Shown: positions 18,138 through 27,156, counted from the stretch's first letter. The stretch is DNA of 64,000 nt from Mesorhizobium australicum WSM2073 (GCF_000230995.2 NC_019973.1:2246001-2310000); one strand, 5' to 3'. Notes: generated from the letters alone by a model not told the origin. Made by a program: numbers and translations.

Positions 18138-18380
18138 TTACCCCCTGGGCTTGGCGGCCACCACTTCGCGCAAGGCGTCGTTGATCCTGTCCTGCCAGCC
18201 GGGACCATCTTCCTGGAAATGATCGAGCACGGCCCGGTCGATCCTGATCGAGACAAGCTCGCGGGCATTCGGTGCGGCGGAGGGTTCGCGAGGCGGGGCC
18301 GCGGCCGGTTTCTTGACCGGCTTGAAGACTGCTTCGGCGGCTTCCATCGGATTTGTCGGTCTGCGCGGGGGCGTTGCCAT
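18138..18380 (-). CDS. BrnA-like orphan antitoxin
   Basis: The 80-residue protein has a Pro/Ala-rich basic N-terminus (residues 1-40). Its C-terminal ribbon-helix-helix-like part, VSIRIDRAVLDHFQEDGPGWQDRINDALREVV, is typical of BrnA antitoxins. BrnA normally follows a BrnT toxin gene; none is seen upstream. It is therefore an orphan regulator or a remnant of a lost module. Confidence 0.7.
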   Translation of the reverse strand: MATPPRRPTNPMEAAEAVFKPVKKPAAAPPREPSAAPNARELVSIRIDRAVLDHFQEDGPGWQDRINDALREVVAAKPRG

Positions 18381-18603
18381 TGGTTGTCCTGATTGAAACG
18401 TGCGTGAAGGGAGACGAGGGCCTTACAATAGGCGACTTGCCGCTACCAAGTACAGCTTGGGAGCCGTTCGAGAGGCTCCTGCAGGACCCGCGCCCATCAT
18501 GCGGGCCGTGCGCCATAGCAGCGCGGAGGCCGCCTCGGACCCCAACGTTCTTGCATTCCTCGCGCCACCTCACTAATTCAAATCAAGCAAGCGAGGATTT
18601 GCC

Positions 18604-18906
18604 ATGTCGACCGGACCGAACCGCATTCTCGATGAATTCGCCAAGCTGATGACCGATGCCGCCGGTGCCGCTCAAGGCGTGCGGCGCGAGGTGGAGACGG
18701 CCTTCAAGGGCCAGGCGGAACGCATCCTCAACTCCATGGATGTCGTGCAGCGCGAGGAGTTCGAGGCCGCGCGCGAGATGGCCGCCAAGGCGAGGGAAGA
18801 AAACGGCAGGCTCGCCTCGCGCATCGAGACGCTCGAGGCCAGGATCGCCGAGCTGACCGGTCAGGCCACACCTGCGGCGCCGGCGAAGCCCAAGCCGAAA
18901 AAATAA
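18604..18906 (+). CDS. ubiK: UbiK/YqiC-type accessory factor (BMFP domain)
   Basis: The 100-residue protein is almost wholly helical. RILDEFAKLMTDAAGAAQGVRREVETAFKGQAERIL leads to a C-terminal coiled coil (EEFEAAREMAAKAREENGRLASRIETLEARIAEL). A Lys/Pro tail ends it. Family members help ubiquinone synthesis under air by binding lipid and the Ubi complex. It is monocistronic on the plus strand. Confidence 0.85.
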   Translation: MSTGPNRILDEFAKLMTDAAGAAQGVRREVETAFKGQAERILNSMDVVQREEFEAAREMAAKAREENGRLASRIETLEARIAELTGQATPAAPAKPKPKK

Positions 18907-19225
18907 TTCGTTAAACTTTTCCACAAAGCACCAGCCTGAAAATCGCTTTGCCGTGAATCGCTTACCGGCATTGCGTGACTCTTTGTGACAGGCACCTTTC
19001 CACATGCGAATGACGCAGTGCGAAAAATTGGGCTGTTCACGCGACTCCCGATCAATAGACTGAATTTGTTGCATGATTCGGAGCAGGGTCATGCAACCGG
19101 GCGGTGGGGTTCGGTCTGGGGTCTTTGCGTTGATAAGTCCCGGCCGTCCGAGTTCTAGACAAGATTGTTCGTCGTGTGTGCCCCGCGGAGCGTGTGGCGC
19201 TCCCCCTGAACACAGGAAGCATTCC
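18907..19225. other. gene-free stretch with an inverted repeat
   Basis: These 319 bp between ubiK and the YbjN gene hold no gene I can support. The clearest structure is TTGCATGA (19069-19076) facing TCATGCAA (19089-19096) across 12 bases. It could be a dyad operator or a leader hairpin for the YbjN gene, whose start is 130 bp on. Confidence 0.6.
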
Positions 19226-19726
19226 ATGGAACTTCTCGAACTCGAATTTTCCCGCGAAATCCATCCGGTGGATGTGATCGAGCAGGTGGCCCACAACAAT
19301 GACTGGTCCTTCGAACGGGCCGGCGATGACGAAATCTCGATCTCGGTTGCCGGCAGCTGGACCGACTATCACGTCTCCTTCTCGTGGATGGAGGATTTCG
19401 AGGCGCTGCACCTTGCCTGCGCCTTCGACATCAAGGTGCCGGAAGCCCGCACGCTGGAAGTGATGCGGCTGTTGTCGCTGATCAACGAACAGATGCTGTT
19501 CGGCCATTTCGACCTCTGGGAGCAGGAAGGCGCGATCATGTTCCGCCAGTCGCTGCTGCTCGCCGGCGGGGTCGAACCCTCGAGCCAGCAGGTCGAGGTG
19601 CTTTTGTCCTCGGCGCTGGAAGCCTGCGAATGCTATTTCCAGGCTTTCCAGTTCGTCGTCTGGTCGGGAACCTCGGCCAAGGACGCGCTGGCCGGCGTGC
19701 TGTTCGAGACCTTCGGCAACGCCTGA
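19226..19726 (+). CDS. YbjN domain protein
   Basis: The 166-residue protein begins MELLELEFSREIHPVDVIEQ and matches the YbjN fold, related to type III secretion chaperones. Features are WTDYHVSFSWMEDFEALHLACAFDIKVP and RLLSLINEQMLFGHFDLWEQEG. Alphaproteobacterial members are widespread; their partner is unknown. I chose ATG 19226 after an AGGAAG ribosome site; a longer frame from 19073 crosses the inverted repeat and is unlikely. csaA follows 15 bp later, so they are probably co-transcribed. Confidence 0.85.
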   Translation: MELLELEFSREIHPVDVIEQVAHNNDWSFERAGDDEISISVAGSWTDYHVSFSWMEDFEALHLACAFDIKVPEARTLEVMRLLSLINEQMLFGHFDLWEQEGAIMFRQSLLLAGGVEPSSQQVEVLLSSALEACECYFQAFQFVVWSGTSAKDALAGVLFETFGNA

Positions 19727-19741
19727 GCAGAAGCGTTCGAC

Positions 19742-20101
19742 ATGAGTTCAAACAACGAGCGCAAGCCTGAAATCAGCTTTGCCGATTTCGATCGTGTCGA
19801 CATCCGTGCCGGCACGATCGTCGAGGCCGAACCGTTTCCGGAGGCGCGCAAGCCGGCCTTCAGGCTGAAGATCGATTTCGGGCCTGGGATCGGAGTGAAG
19901 AAGTCCTCGGCGCAGATCACCAAATACTATTCGCCCGAGACCTTGATCGGCCGACAGGTGTTCGCGGTGGTCAATTTCCCGCCGCGCCAGATCGGCCCGT
20001 TCATGTCGGAAGTGCTGACGCTCGGCTTTCCCGATGAAGAGGGCGCCGTGGTGTTGGGCGCCATCGAGCGCAGGGTGCCGGATGGCGGCAGGCTGTTCTA
20101 G
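19742..20101 (+). CDS. csaA: CsaA-type tRNA-binding protein / secretion chaperone
   Basis: The 119-residue OB-fold protein has [32 protein letters not shown] and [38 protein letters not shown], the CsaA hallmarks. The fold resembles the tRNA-binding domain of methionyl- and phenylalanyl-tRNA synthetases. Known members bind tRNA and have been linked to protein export. Length is normal. It follows the YbjN gene closely on the same strand. Confidence 0.9.
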   Translation: MSSNNERKPEISFADFDRVDIRAGTIVEAEPFPEARKPAFRLKIDFGPGIGVKKSSAQITKYYSPETLIGRQVFAVVNFPPRQIGPFMSEVLTLGFPDEEGAVVLGAIERRVPDGGRLF

Positions 20102-20161
20102 GCTTTCCGAGGTCAAACAGAATACCGCCTCGTTCCTTGGCGTCCCCGCCGGCCTGTCGGA

Positions 20162-21184
20162 TCAGGCCGCCAGCTTGCGCGTCGTTCCCAGTGCTTCCCC
20201 GACCGCGTCGAGAAACATTTCCGCGCAGGCCTTCCAACTGTAGCGCATGGCGCGCTCGCGGGCCTGGTCGCGGCTGACGTCGAGCGCGGCCAGCGCGGCC
20301 TCGCGCAAATCGGTGGAAACAGCACCGCCGACACCATCACCAACGATGTCGATCGGCCCGGTCACCGGGTAGGCGGCGACCGGCGTGCCGCTGGCCAGCG
20401 CCTCGATGATGACGTTACCGAAAGTGTCGGTGCGGCTGGGAAAGACGAAGACGTCGGCGGAGGCGTAGATTTCGGCCAGTTCGTCATTGGGGCGATGGCC
20501 GAGGAAATGCGCCTTCGGATATTTCGCCTTCAGCTTGGCAAGCTCGGGCCCTTCACCGACGATCACCTTGCTGCCGGGCAGGTCTAGGTCGAGGAAGGCC
20601 GACAGGTTCTTTTCGATGGCGACGCGGCCGACACAGAGGAAGACCGGGCTGGGGAAGCCGAGGTCCTTGCGCTTGTCGGGCCGGAAATGCTCGGTGTCGA
20701 CGCCACGCGTCCAGGGCCTCAGCTTGTTGAAGCCGCGCGCCGTGAGATCGTCGGCGAGCGACTGGGTGGCGACCAGCGTGCCTTGGCCCGAATTGTGGAA
20801 ATCGCGCAGCCAGCGATAGGCCCAGCTCTCCGGTACCGGCAGGCGGGCGCTGAGATATTCGGGAAAGCGGGTGTGGTAGCTGGTGGTGAACGGCCGGCCG
20901 GCATTGCGGCAATGGCGCCGCGCCATGATACCCAGCGGTCCCTCGGTGACGATGTGAATGTGGTCGGCCTTGTAGCCGTCGATCAGGCGCGCGACATGGC
21001 CGGGCGTGGTCAGCGCCAGGCGGATGTCGGGGTAGGTCGGCAGGGGCAGGGTGCGAAAGATGTTCGGGGTCAGGAACTCGACCGCGACGTCGAAGGATTT
21101 CAGGGTCTCGGTGAGCCGCTCCAGCGTGTGGACGACGCCGTTGACCTGCGGGCGCCAGGCGTCGGTGACCATCACTATGCGCAT
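20162..21184 (-). CDS. glycosyltransferase family 4
   Basis: The 340-residue GT-B enzyme starts MRIVMVTDAWRPQVNGVVHTLERL. It has HIHIVTEGPLGIMARR and TTSYHTRFPEYL. The acceptor/donor domain has CVGRVAIEKNLSAFL, DVFVFPSRTDTFGNVIIEALASGTPVAAYPVTGP. It resembles sugar transferases that act on diacylglycerol or phosphatidylinositol. A membrane glycolipid is the probable product, which is inference. Twenty extra in-frame codons upstream are not part of the fold. No operon partners. Confidence 0.88.
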   Translation of the reverse strand: MRIVMVTDAWRPQVNGVVHTLERLTETLKSFDVAVEFLTPNIFRTLPLPTYPDIRLALTTPGHVARLIDGYKADHIHIVTEGPLGIMARRHCRNAGRPFTTSYHTRFPEYLSARLPVPESWAYRWLRDFHNSGQGTLVATQSLADDLTARGFNKLRPWTRGVDTEHFRPDKRKDLGFPSPVFLCVGRVAIEKNLSAFLDLDLPGSKVIVGEGPELAKLKAKYPKAHFLGHRPNDELAEIYASADVFVFPSRTDTFGNVIIEALASGTPVAAYPVTGPIDIVGDGVGGAVSTDLREAALAALDVSRDQARERAMRYSWKACAEMFLDAVGEALGTTRKLAA

Positions 21185-21380
21185 GGCGGCCCTTTGCTCC
21201 GGAGGTCGGCGGTTGCCTTGAAACGATGCCGGAACGGCGACCATGCGGCCGCCCTCGCTTCGCTCCAGCGCACCCTGACGGGTACGGGGTCGAAGTGAGG
21301 CGGCAAGGACGAATCAAGTGCGGTCGCGCGCTTCATGCGCGCTCTTGACCATGGTTTCATGACGGGCGGATGAAGCAGAC

Positions 21381-21424
21381 CGTGATCCCGAAAAGTCGAA
21401 AGCGGTTTTCAGGCAAGATCATGC
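21381..21424. repeat. dispersed 44-bp palindromic repeat, copy 1
   Basis: An imperfect palindrome runs CGTGATCCCGAAAAGT...AGCGGTTTTC...AAGATCATGC. It matches in reverse orientation the copies at 22931 and 58502. It lies just after the histidine kinase gene. Confidence 0.8.
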
Positions 21425-21434
21425 CAAATAGAAA

Positions 21435-22850
21435 TCAGGCCGGAACCTTGATCACCGCGCGCAGGCCACCCATCGGGCTGTCGTCGAGCGTGATGTCGCC
21501 GCCATGGCTGCGGGCGATGTCGCGGGCGATCGACAGACCGAGCCCGGTGCCGCTGGCGTCGAGATTACGGGCTTCGTCGAGCCGCACGAAGGGCTTGAAC
21601 ACGTCTTCGCGCCTGTCGGCCGGAATGCCTGGCCCATTATCGTCGACGGTGACCAGAAGCGAGCCGCGGCCGTGGTCGGCGGTGACCTCAACGGTGCGGG
21701 CATAGCGGAAGGCATTGCCGATGACGTTGGACAGCAGCCGCGCGAAGGCATTCGGCCTGACATGCACGGTCGGATCGCCGGAAAGCGTCGTCGACAGCCT
21801 GCATTTGCGCAAGTTCGCTTCTTCGCCAAGCTTCTGGAAATAGGCTTCCAGATCGAAACGTCCCGGGTCCTCCGAGGCCTCGCCCTTGGCAAAGGCGAGA
21901 TAGCCTTCCAGCATCGACTGCATGTCCTCGATGTCCTGGTCGAGCGCCGCCTTGGTCTCGGCCTTGCCGCCGGCCAACGCCAGCTGCAGCTTGAAGCGAG
22001 TAAGGATGGTCCTGAGATCATGGCTGACACCGGTCAGCATGGCCGTGCGCTGCTCGATCTGGCGCTCGATGCGCTCGCGCATCTGGATGAAGGCAAAGCC
22101 GGCGCGGCGCACCTCTTCGGCCCCGCGCGGGCGGAAATCGCGCGGCATCGGCCGGCCCTTGCCGAAGCTTTCGGCGGCCTCGGCAAGCGCCAGGATCGGC
22201 CGGATCTGGTTGCGCAGGAAGGGGATGGCGATCATCAGGAGCACCAGCGAGGTGCCGACCATCCAGATCAGGAAAATGTGGGTGTTGGAGGCATAGGCCT
22301 GGCTGCGGCGCACGAAGACGCGCAGCACCTTGTTCTCGAGCTGGACGCGCACTTCGATGATGTTGGAATTGCCGACAGTGTCGATCCAGAAGGGGCGGTT
22401 GATCTGCCGGGTGATTTCGGCGGAGAGAACATCGTCGAGGATAGAGAAGAACGGCTTTGGACCGGGCGGCGGCAGCGGATCGGGCGGCAGGAGATCGACC
22501 TTCAGCTGCATGCGATCCTGCGCGATGCGGATGATGTTGGCGTAGTCGGCGTCGTGTGGATAAGTCTCGATCAGGTCGATGATGGCGGCGATGTCGCGCA
22601 CGGTGGCCTGCGACAGGCGTTGCGTCACGGTTGCCCAGTGGCGTTCCATGAAATCGAAGGCGACGACCGACTGCAAAAGGATCATCGGCGCGATGACGAT
22701 GATCAGCGAGCGCGCATAGAGGCGCTTGGGCATGTAAAGCGAAACCAGGCGCCAGAACCGGTTCCAGATGCGCGGCACCGCCTTGAGCGACCGTGTGGCG
22801 CGTGCACTCAAACCGTCATTGTCCGGCTGTTCCAGTTCCGTGGTCGCCAT
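21435..22850 (-). CDS. membrane sensor histidine kinase (EnvZ/RstB-like)
   Basis: The 471-residue kinase has two membrane segments (about residues 47-66 and 192-212) around a periplasmic sensor. HAMP and dimerisation regions follow. The H-box is GVSHDLRTILTRF with His277, followed by N-box NVIGNAFRYA, DNGPGIP and GTGLGLSIARDIARSHGG. It phosphorylates the response regulator encoded 146 bp upstream. The periplasmic domain has an odd Pro-rich patch (LLPPDPLPPPGPKP). The signal sensed is unknown. Confidence 0.92.
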   Translation of the reverse strand: MATTELEQPDNDGLSARATRSLKAVPRIWNRFWRLVSLYMPKRLYARSLIIVIAPMILLQSVVAFDFMERHWATVTQRLSQATVRDIAAIIDLIETYPHDADYANIIRIAQDRMQLKVDLLPPDPLPPPGPKPFFSILDDVLSAEITRQINRPFWIDTVGNSNIIEVRVQLENKVLRVFVRRSQAYASNTHIFLIWMVGTSLVLLMIAIPFLRNQIRPILALAEAAESFGKGRPMPRDFRPRGAEEVRRAGFAFIQMRERIERQIEQRTAMLTGVSHDLRTILTRFKLQLALAGGKAETKAALDQDIEDMQSMLEGYLAFAKGEASEDPGRFDLEAYFQKLGEEANLRKCRLSTTLSGDPTVHVRPNAFARLLSNVIGNAFRYARTVEVTADHGRGSLLVTVDDNGPGIPADRREDVFKPFVRLDEARNLDASGTGLGLSIARDIARSHGGDITLDDSPMGGLRAVIKVPA

Positions 22851-22930
22851 TGGCTCTTTTCATCCGTCGGCGGTATTGGGTCGGGATGACGTTTGGCTGA
22901 ATCGTCATCCTGATCCAACTCTTTGTTGGA

Positions 22931-22975
22931 GCATGATCTTTTCCGAAAACCGGTTCCCACTTTTCGGGACCATGC
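22931..22975. repeat. dispersed palindromic repeat, copy 2
   Basis: GCATGATCTTTTCCGAAAAC begins the element and CTTTTCGGGACCATGC ends it, with a central CGGTTCCC. It fills most of the 146-bp gap between response regulator and kinase, so it is transcribed within that operon and can fold as a hairpin between the two messages. Confidence 0.85.
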
Positions 22976-22996
22976 ACTTGGGCCGCCGCCGGCATT

Positions 22997-23716
22997 CTAT
23001 TCCACGCTGAGCCGATACCCAATACCGCGCACGGTCTGCAGCCAGACCGGATTGGACGGATCGCGCTCGATCTTGCGGCGCAGCCGGTTGATCTGGACGT
23101 CGATGGTGCGCTCGCCGACTTCCGAATCGTCGCCGACGAGTTCGTGGCGGGGGATGGTTTCGCCGGCGCGCGCGGCGAAGATCGCCAGGATCTCCTGTTC
23201 GCGGTCGGTCAGTTTCAGCGCCTCGCCGCCGCGCTTCAGTTCGCGCCTGGCGATCTGGAAGGTGTAGGGGCCGAACACCAGCTGCTCGACCTTGGGCGTC
23301 GCCGCCGGGCCGCCACGGCGCAGGATGTTGTTGATGCGCAGGATCAGCTCGCGCGGGTCGAAGGGTTTTGGCAGGTAATCGTCGGCGCCGGCTTCGAGCC
23401 CCGAGATGCGGCTGTCGGTCTCCGACAAGGCCGTCAGCATCAGGATCGGCACGTTCTTCTCGGCGCGCAGCGCCTTGGTGAGATCGACGCCACTTTGTCC
23501 CGGCATCATCACGTCAAGCACGAGCAGGTCGAAATCGAGGCCGGCGAGCTTGCGGCGGGCCTCGCCGGCATTGCCGGCGACGGTGACGCGAAAGCCGTTT
23601 TCGGTCAGATACTGCTTGAGAAGATTGCGAATGCGGGTGTCGTCGTCGACCACGAGCAGATGTGGTGCGTCGTCATCCGGTGCGGCCGCGGTGTCGACCC
23701 TCTCAGTGCTCTCCAT
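22997..23716 (-). CDS. OmpR-family response regulator (PetR-like)
   Basis: The 239-residue protein has a receiver domain with the acidic pocket DDD (24-26), phosphoacceptor Asp68 in LLVLDVMMPG and Lys in YLPKPF. The C-terminal winged helix ends RTIDVQINRLRRKIERDPSNPVWLQTVRGIGYRLSVE. Start at ATG 23716 after an AGGGAA ribosome site. Its first 14 bases overlap the MarR gene, so translation is coupled. The arrangement MarR-response regulator recalls petP-petR of Rhodobacter, linked to respiratory growth. Confidence 0.92.
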   Translation of the reverse strand: MESTERVDTAAAPDDDAPHLLVVDDDTRIRNLLKQYLTENGFRVTVAGNAGEARRKLAGLDFDLLVLDVMMPGQSGVDLTKALRAEKNVPILMLTALSETDSRISGLEAGADDYLPKPFDPRELILRINNILRRGGPAATPKVEQLVFGPYTFQIARRELKRGGEALKLTDREQEILAIFAARAGETIPRHELVGDDSEVGERTIDVQINRLRRKIERDPSNPVWLQTVRGIGYRLSVE

Positions 23717-24239
23717 GGCTTTTCCCTGACATTTTTGCGGACCCAACGTCGATCTGAGCTCTCAGTTCCGGATTGACCATTGCTTCGAGGAAGCGTTCCA
23801 CCAAGGTCCGTTCGGTGGCGCCGGAATCTTCCAATGCAGCACGGATGCGGCGTGACTGTGGCCGCGCCAGCGCCAGCGCCAGCGCACGGCCCTTGGCCGT
23901 CGGATAGAGTTCGCGCTGGCGACGGTCGCGCGGGCCCTGCAACTGCACGACGTGATCGGTGTCGATCAATTGCTTCAGCACACGCGCCAGGCTCTGCTTG
24001 GTTATCTTCAGCACGTCGAGCAATTCGGCGACGGTCAGGCCCGGCCGGCGGTTGACGAAATGCAGCACGCGGTGGTGGGCGCGGCCGAAGCCGTAGTCGG
24101 CCAGGATTTGATCGGGATCGGAAGTGAAGTCGCGATAGGCGAAGAAGAAGAGTTCGATGATGGCGAAGTCGATGCCGTCCTCGCTGGTGATTGCGGTCCT
24201 GATCGGTTTTCCGGCAGCTGGGCTTTTGTCCGTCATCAT
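23703..24239 (-). CDS. MarR-family regulator (PetP-like)
   Basis: The 178-residue winged-helix protein has the pattern FFAYRDFTSDPDQILADYGFGRAHHRVLHFV and the recognition region ELLDVLKITKQSLARVLKQLID. An Arg-rich wing ends it. I place the start at the ATG-ATG pair (24239/24236) after a GGAGA. The frame is open further upstream without support. Being coupled to the response regulator, it probably belongs to the same regulatory circuit as the kinase. It is divergent from ilvE. Confidence 0.87.
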   Translation of the reverse strand: MMTDKSPAAGKPIRTAITSEDGIDFAIIELFFFAYRDFTSDPDQILADYGFGRAHHRVLHFVNRRPGLTVAELLDVLKITKQSLARVLKQLIDTDHVVQLQGPRDRRQRELYPTAKGRALALALARPQSRRIRAALEDSGATERTLVERFLEAMVNPELRAQIDVGSAKMSGKSHGEH

Positions 24240-24495
24240 TTCTCCATGGGAACAGGAGATTATGTCAGTACTATTGACGTAATTTCCCTGCAATGGTAAT
24301 TTTTGACAAGCTTTTGGGCGGATTGCGAACGAAAAGGCGAGGCAAGCCGGTTTTTCCGGAACTTCCTGAGTTTGCCAGGGCGCGATTATCCGCTTACGCT
24401 TCCAGACACCGGCCGGCGTCTCCAACCACATGGCGCTGCCAAAAGAACACGCAACGACACTAGGATATGCGGGTCGCGACCCGCGGGAGGTTACC

Positions 24496-25389
24496 ATGGC
24501 ATCCGTTCCCTTCGATCAACTGGACGGCTTCATCTGGATGAATGGCGCGTTCGTCCCGTGGGGGGACGCCAAGATTCATGTGCTGACCCACGGCCTGCAT
24601 TACGCCAGCGCGGTCTTCGAGGGTGAGCGCGCCTATGGCGGCGAGATCTTCAAGCTCAACGAGCATACGGAACGCCTGCATGAATCGGCACGCCTGCTCG
24701 GCTTCAAGATTCCCTATTCGGTGGCCGAGCTCAACGACGCGTCGACCACGCTCCTGAAGAAGCAGGGCTTCCAGGACGCCTATGTCAGGCCGATCGCCTG
24801 GCGCGGCAGCGAGCAGATGGGTGTTTCGGCGCAAAACAACCGCATCAACGTCGCCATCGCCATTTGGCAATGGCCGAGCTATTTCGACCCGGCGCAGAAG
24901 CTGAAGGGCATCCGTCTCGATGTGGCGGAATGGCGCCGGCCCGATCCGCGCACGGCGCCGTCGCGGTCGAAGGCCGCCGGCCTCTACATGATCTGCACCA
25001 TGTCCAAGCATGCCGCCGAGGCCAAGGGCTATGCCGACGCCATGATGCTCGACTGGCGGGGCCAGGTCGCCGAAGCGACGGGCGCCAACATCTTCTTCGT
25101 CAAGGACGGCAAGATCCACACGCCCAAGCCCGATTGCTTCCTCGACGGCATTACCCGCCGCACGGTCATTGGACTCGCCAAGGATCGCGGCCTGGAGATC
25201 ATCGAACGCGCCATCCTGCCGGAAGAACTGGAAGGGTTCGAGCAGTGCTTCCTGACCGGAACGGCAGCGGAAGTAACCCCGGTTTCGGAGATCGGCCCTT
25301 ACCGATTCGAAGTCGGCGAGATCGCCAAGAATCTCATGAACGACTATTCTATCGCCGTTCAACCCAAGCATGCTATCGCCGCAGAATAA
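24496..25389 (+). CDS. ilvE: branched-chain amino acid aminotransferase
   Basis: The 297-residue class IV PLP aminotransferase has FIWMNGAFVPWGDAKIHVLTHGLHYASAVFEGERAY at the N-terminus. The PLP lysine is near residue 159 (APSRSKAAGLYM), and FLDGITRRTVIGLAKDRG and CFLTGTAAEVTPV follow. It makes or degrades leucine, isoleucine and valine. ATG 24496 is preceded by GGGAGG; an earlier in-frame start at 24430 has no such site. A strong terminator follows. Confidence 0.95.
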   Translation: MASVPFDQLDGFIWMNGAFVPWGDAKIHVLTHGLHYASAVFEGERAYGGEIFKLNEHTERLHESARLLGFKIPYSVAELNDASTTLLKKQGFQDAYVRPIAWRGSEQMGVSAQNNRINVAIAIWQWPSYFDPAQKLKGIRLDVAEWRRPDPRTAPSRSKAAGLYMICTMSKHAAEAKGYADAMMLDWRGQVAEATGANIFFVKDGKIHTPKPDCFLDGITRRTVIGLAKDRGLEIIERAILPEELEGFEQCFLTGTAAEVTPVSEIGPYRFEVGEIAKNLMNDYSIAVQPKHAIAAE

Positions 25390-25415
25390 CGATAGTCACA
25401 GCTTTTCGCGCAAGC

Positions 25416-25443
25416 AGGGGCGGTTTTCGGGCCGCCCCTTTTA
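25416..25443 (+). terminator. intrinsic terminator of ilvE
   Basis: AGGGGCGG and CCGCCCCT pair across an 8-base loop, and the stem is followed by TTTATTT. Confidence 0.85.
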
Positions 25444-25534
25444 TTTCAGCGTTTCTGCATTTGACTTTCCTCCAATTCGGCGTCTCATGATGGTGTCGGC
25501 CCGGGAGGCTGGCAGCTATGGAGGGACTAATCAT

Positions 25535-25852
25535 ATGGACATGAACACGCTTCTTCCGATCATCATTCAGATCATCACAGGCATCATTGGTGGTCAGGCG
25601 GTCGGCGCGGCGATCAAGACGGCGGCAATGGGTCAGCTTCCCAAAATCCTGGGCGGAGCCATCGGCGGTGTCGGCGGCGCGGCGATCCTCGGCAGCCTGC
25701 TTGGCGGCGGTGCGATCAGTCCTGACGCGGCCGCGGCGGCGACCAGCGGCCTGGGCAGCGCGCTCAACCTGCAGAACATCGTCGGTGGCGCCGGCGGTGG
25801 CGCGATCCTGACCGGCATTCTCGGCGCGGTCATGGGCGCCATGAAGAAATAA
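25535..25852 (+). CDS. small glycine-rich membrane protein of unknown function
   Basis: The 105-residue protein (MDMNTLLPII...) is built of hydrophobic Gly/Ala-rich helices: IIQIITGIIGGQAVGAAI, ILGGAIGGVGGAAILGSLLGGG and IVGGAGGGAILTGILGAVMGAMKK. Such GxxxG-dense sequences suggest a membrane-packing or pore-like assembly. No domain is recognised. GAGGGA eight bases before ATG 25535 fixes the start. A UUCG-loop terminator follows. Confidence 0.8.
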   Translation: MDMNTLLPIIIQIITGIIGGQAVGAAIKTAAMGQLPKILGGAIGGVGGAAILGSLLGGGAISPDAAAAATSGLGSALNLQNIVGGAGGGAILTGILGAVMGAMKK

Positions 25853-25875
25853 GCCTGCCGATCTCGGGCTTCGCA

Positions 25876-25905
25876 GAATGGGCGGCTTCGGCCGCCCATT
25901 CCTTT
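25876..25905 (+). terminator. UUCG tetraloop terminator
   Basis: GAATGGGCGGC-TTCG-GCCGCCCATTC is an 11-bp perfect stem followed by CTTT. The T-run is short, but the hairpin is very stable. Confidence 0.75.
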
Positions 25906-25988
25906 GGAGACGCACTGTTTGGCCTTCCGGCTGTGGACGGTTTTGAGCGATGCCTCTACATGATCGCTGACACAGCGAAAGGACGATC

Positions 25989-26627
25989 ATGGGTCAGCTC
26001 AATGCCGGCATCGTGCCGGTCACACCGTTCCAGCAGAACTGCACCATCCTGTTCGACATGGAGGACAAGCATGGCGTCGTCGTGGATCCGGGCGGCGACA
26101 TCGACAAGGTGCTGGCAACGTTGAAGGACAACGCGATCGCGGCCGAGGCGATCTGGATCACCCACGGTCATATCGATCATGCCGGCGGCGCCATGGAACT
26201 GAAGGAAGCACTCGGCGTCGAGATCATCGGCCCGCATGAAGCCGACAAGATGCTGCTCGACAATCTGGAAAACCAGGGCAGGCGCTACGGCATCGGCGGT
26301 GTGCGAAACTGCGTGCCTGATCGGTTCCTCGCCGAAGGCGAGACGGTGTCGTTCGGCGGCCATGTGTTCGAGGTGCTGCATTGTCCCGGCCACGCACCGG
26401 GCCACGTCGTCTATTATAACCGCGCCGCCAAATTCGCCCATGTCGGCGATGTTCTGTTTCGCGGCTCGGTCGGCCGCACCGACCTGCCCGGCGGCGACCA
26501 TGCGGCCCTCATCGCCTCGATCAAAAACAAGCTGTTGCCGCTCGGCGACGACATCGGCTTCATCTGCGGCCATGGCCCCGGCGGGCGTTTTGGCGAGGAA
26601 CGGCGAACCAACCCGTTTTTGACCTGA
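25989..26627 (+). CDS. MBL-fold metallohydrolase (glyoxalase II-like)
   Basis: The 212-residue protein has the metal motif THGHIDHAGG (His59, His61, Asp63, His64), the later His in CPGHAPGHVVYY, and LFRGSVGRTDLPGGDH with the bridging Asp. The GH-GPGGRFGEERRTNPFL end is typical of short YcbL-like glyoxalase II enzymes. Substrate is probably a glutathione thioester but untested. A bidirectional terminator separates it from the convergent BA14K gene. Confidence 0.9.
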   Translation: MGQLNAGIVPVTPFQQNCTILFDMEDKHGVVVDPGGDIDKVLATLKDNAIAAEAIWITHGHIDHAGGAMELKEALGVEIIGPHEADKMLLDNLENQGRRYGIGGVRNCVPDRFLAEGETVSFGGHVFEVLHCPGHAPGHVVYYNRAAKFAHVGDVLFRGSVGRTDLPGGDHAALIASIKNKLLPLGDDIGFICGHGPGGRFGEERRTNPFLT

Positions 26628-26666
26628 ATGAGATGAGGACCGCTGCCGGAAGCCCAACAAACCGAC

Positions 26667-26706
26667 AACAAAAAAGCGCTGGCCTCGGGGTCAGCGCTTT
26701 TTTGTT
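26667..26706. terminator. bidirectional terminator
   Basis: AACAAAAAAGCGCTG and CAGCGCTTTTTTGTT are perfect 15-bp arms around 10 bases, with A/T runs in both directions. It lies between convergent genes. Confidence 0.92.
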
Positions 26707-26721
26707 TGGGGCAGGGAAGCC

Positions 26722-27156
26722 TCAGTTTGCGGTGCAGAAATGCTGTTCGCCGTCGCTGCCGGTGAAGGTGCCGGTACGGGAATTGAAGGTGCGGTAGCGG
26801 TCCGAGCAGTACTCGTACCAGCCGCGCGTCCACGGTTCGGCGTAACGGTCGGCATAGACCACCTGCGGTTCCGCGTAGTAGCGGCGGACCGGGGCAGGGC
26901 GCACCCGCACGTCACGATCGTAGTAACCGTCATCGTAATAACGGTCGGAATCGGGTGGTGGCCGGTCATTGGCCAATGCGCCACCGATCAATGCGCCGGC
27001 GGCAAGGCCGAGAACGCCGGCTGCCACGGCATCGCCATGGCCATGGCCGTGATGGTGCCAACGGCGCCAGTCATCGGCATTGGCCGCCGAGAAGGTCCCC
27101 AGCGTGGTGGCGACCACGGCTGCGGACAGCACGGCTGTCTTGAAAATGCGGTTCAT
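26722..27156 (-). CDS. BA14K-family exported protein
   Basis: The 144-residue protein has a signal peptide (KTAVLSAAVVATTLGTFSAANA) and a His-rich stretch (WRRWHHHGHGHG). A short Gly/Ala hydrophobic segment (GVLGLAAGALIGGALA) and a Tyr/Arg/Asp-rich middle follow. The C-terminal BA14K motif is WYEYCSDRYRTFNSRTGTFTGSDGEQHFC. The Brucella founder is an immunoreactive protein with carbohydrate-binding activity. AGGAG precedes the ATG. It is probably periplasmic or membrane-attached. Confidence 0.9.
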   Translation of the reverse strand: MNRIFKTAVLSAAVVATTLGTFSAANADDWRRWHHHGHGHGDAVAAGVLGLAAGALIGGALANDRPPPDSDRYYDDGYYDRDVRVRPAPVRRYYAEPQVVYADRYAEPWTRGWYEYCSDRYRTFNSRTGTFTGSDGEQHFCTAN

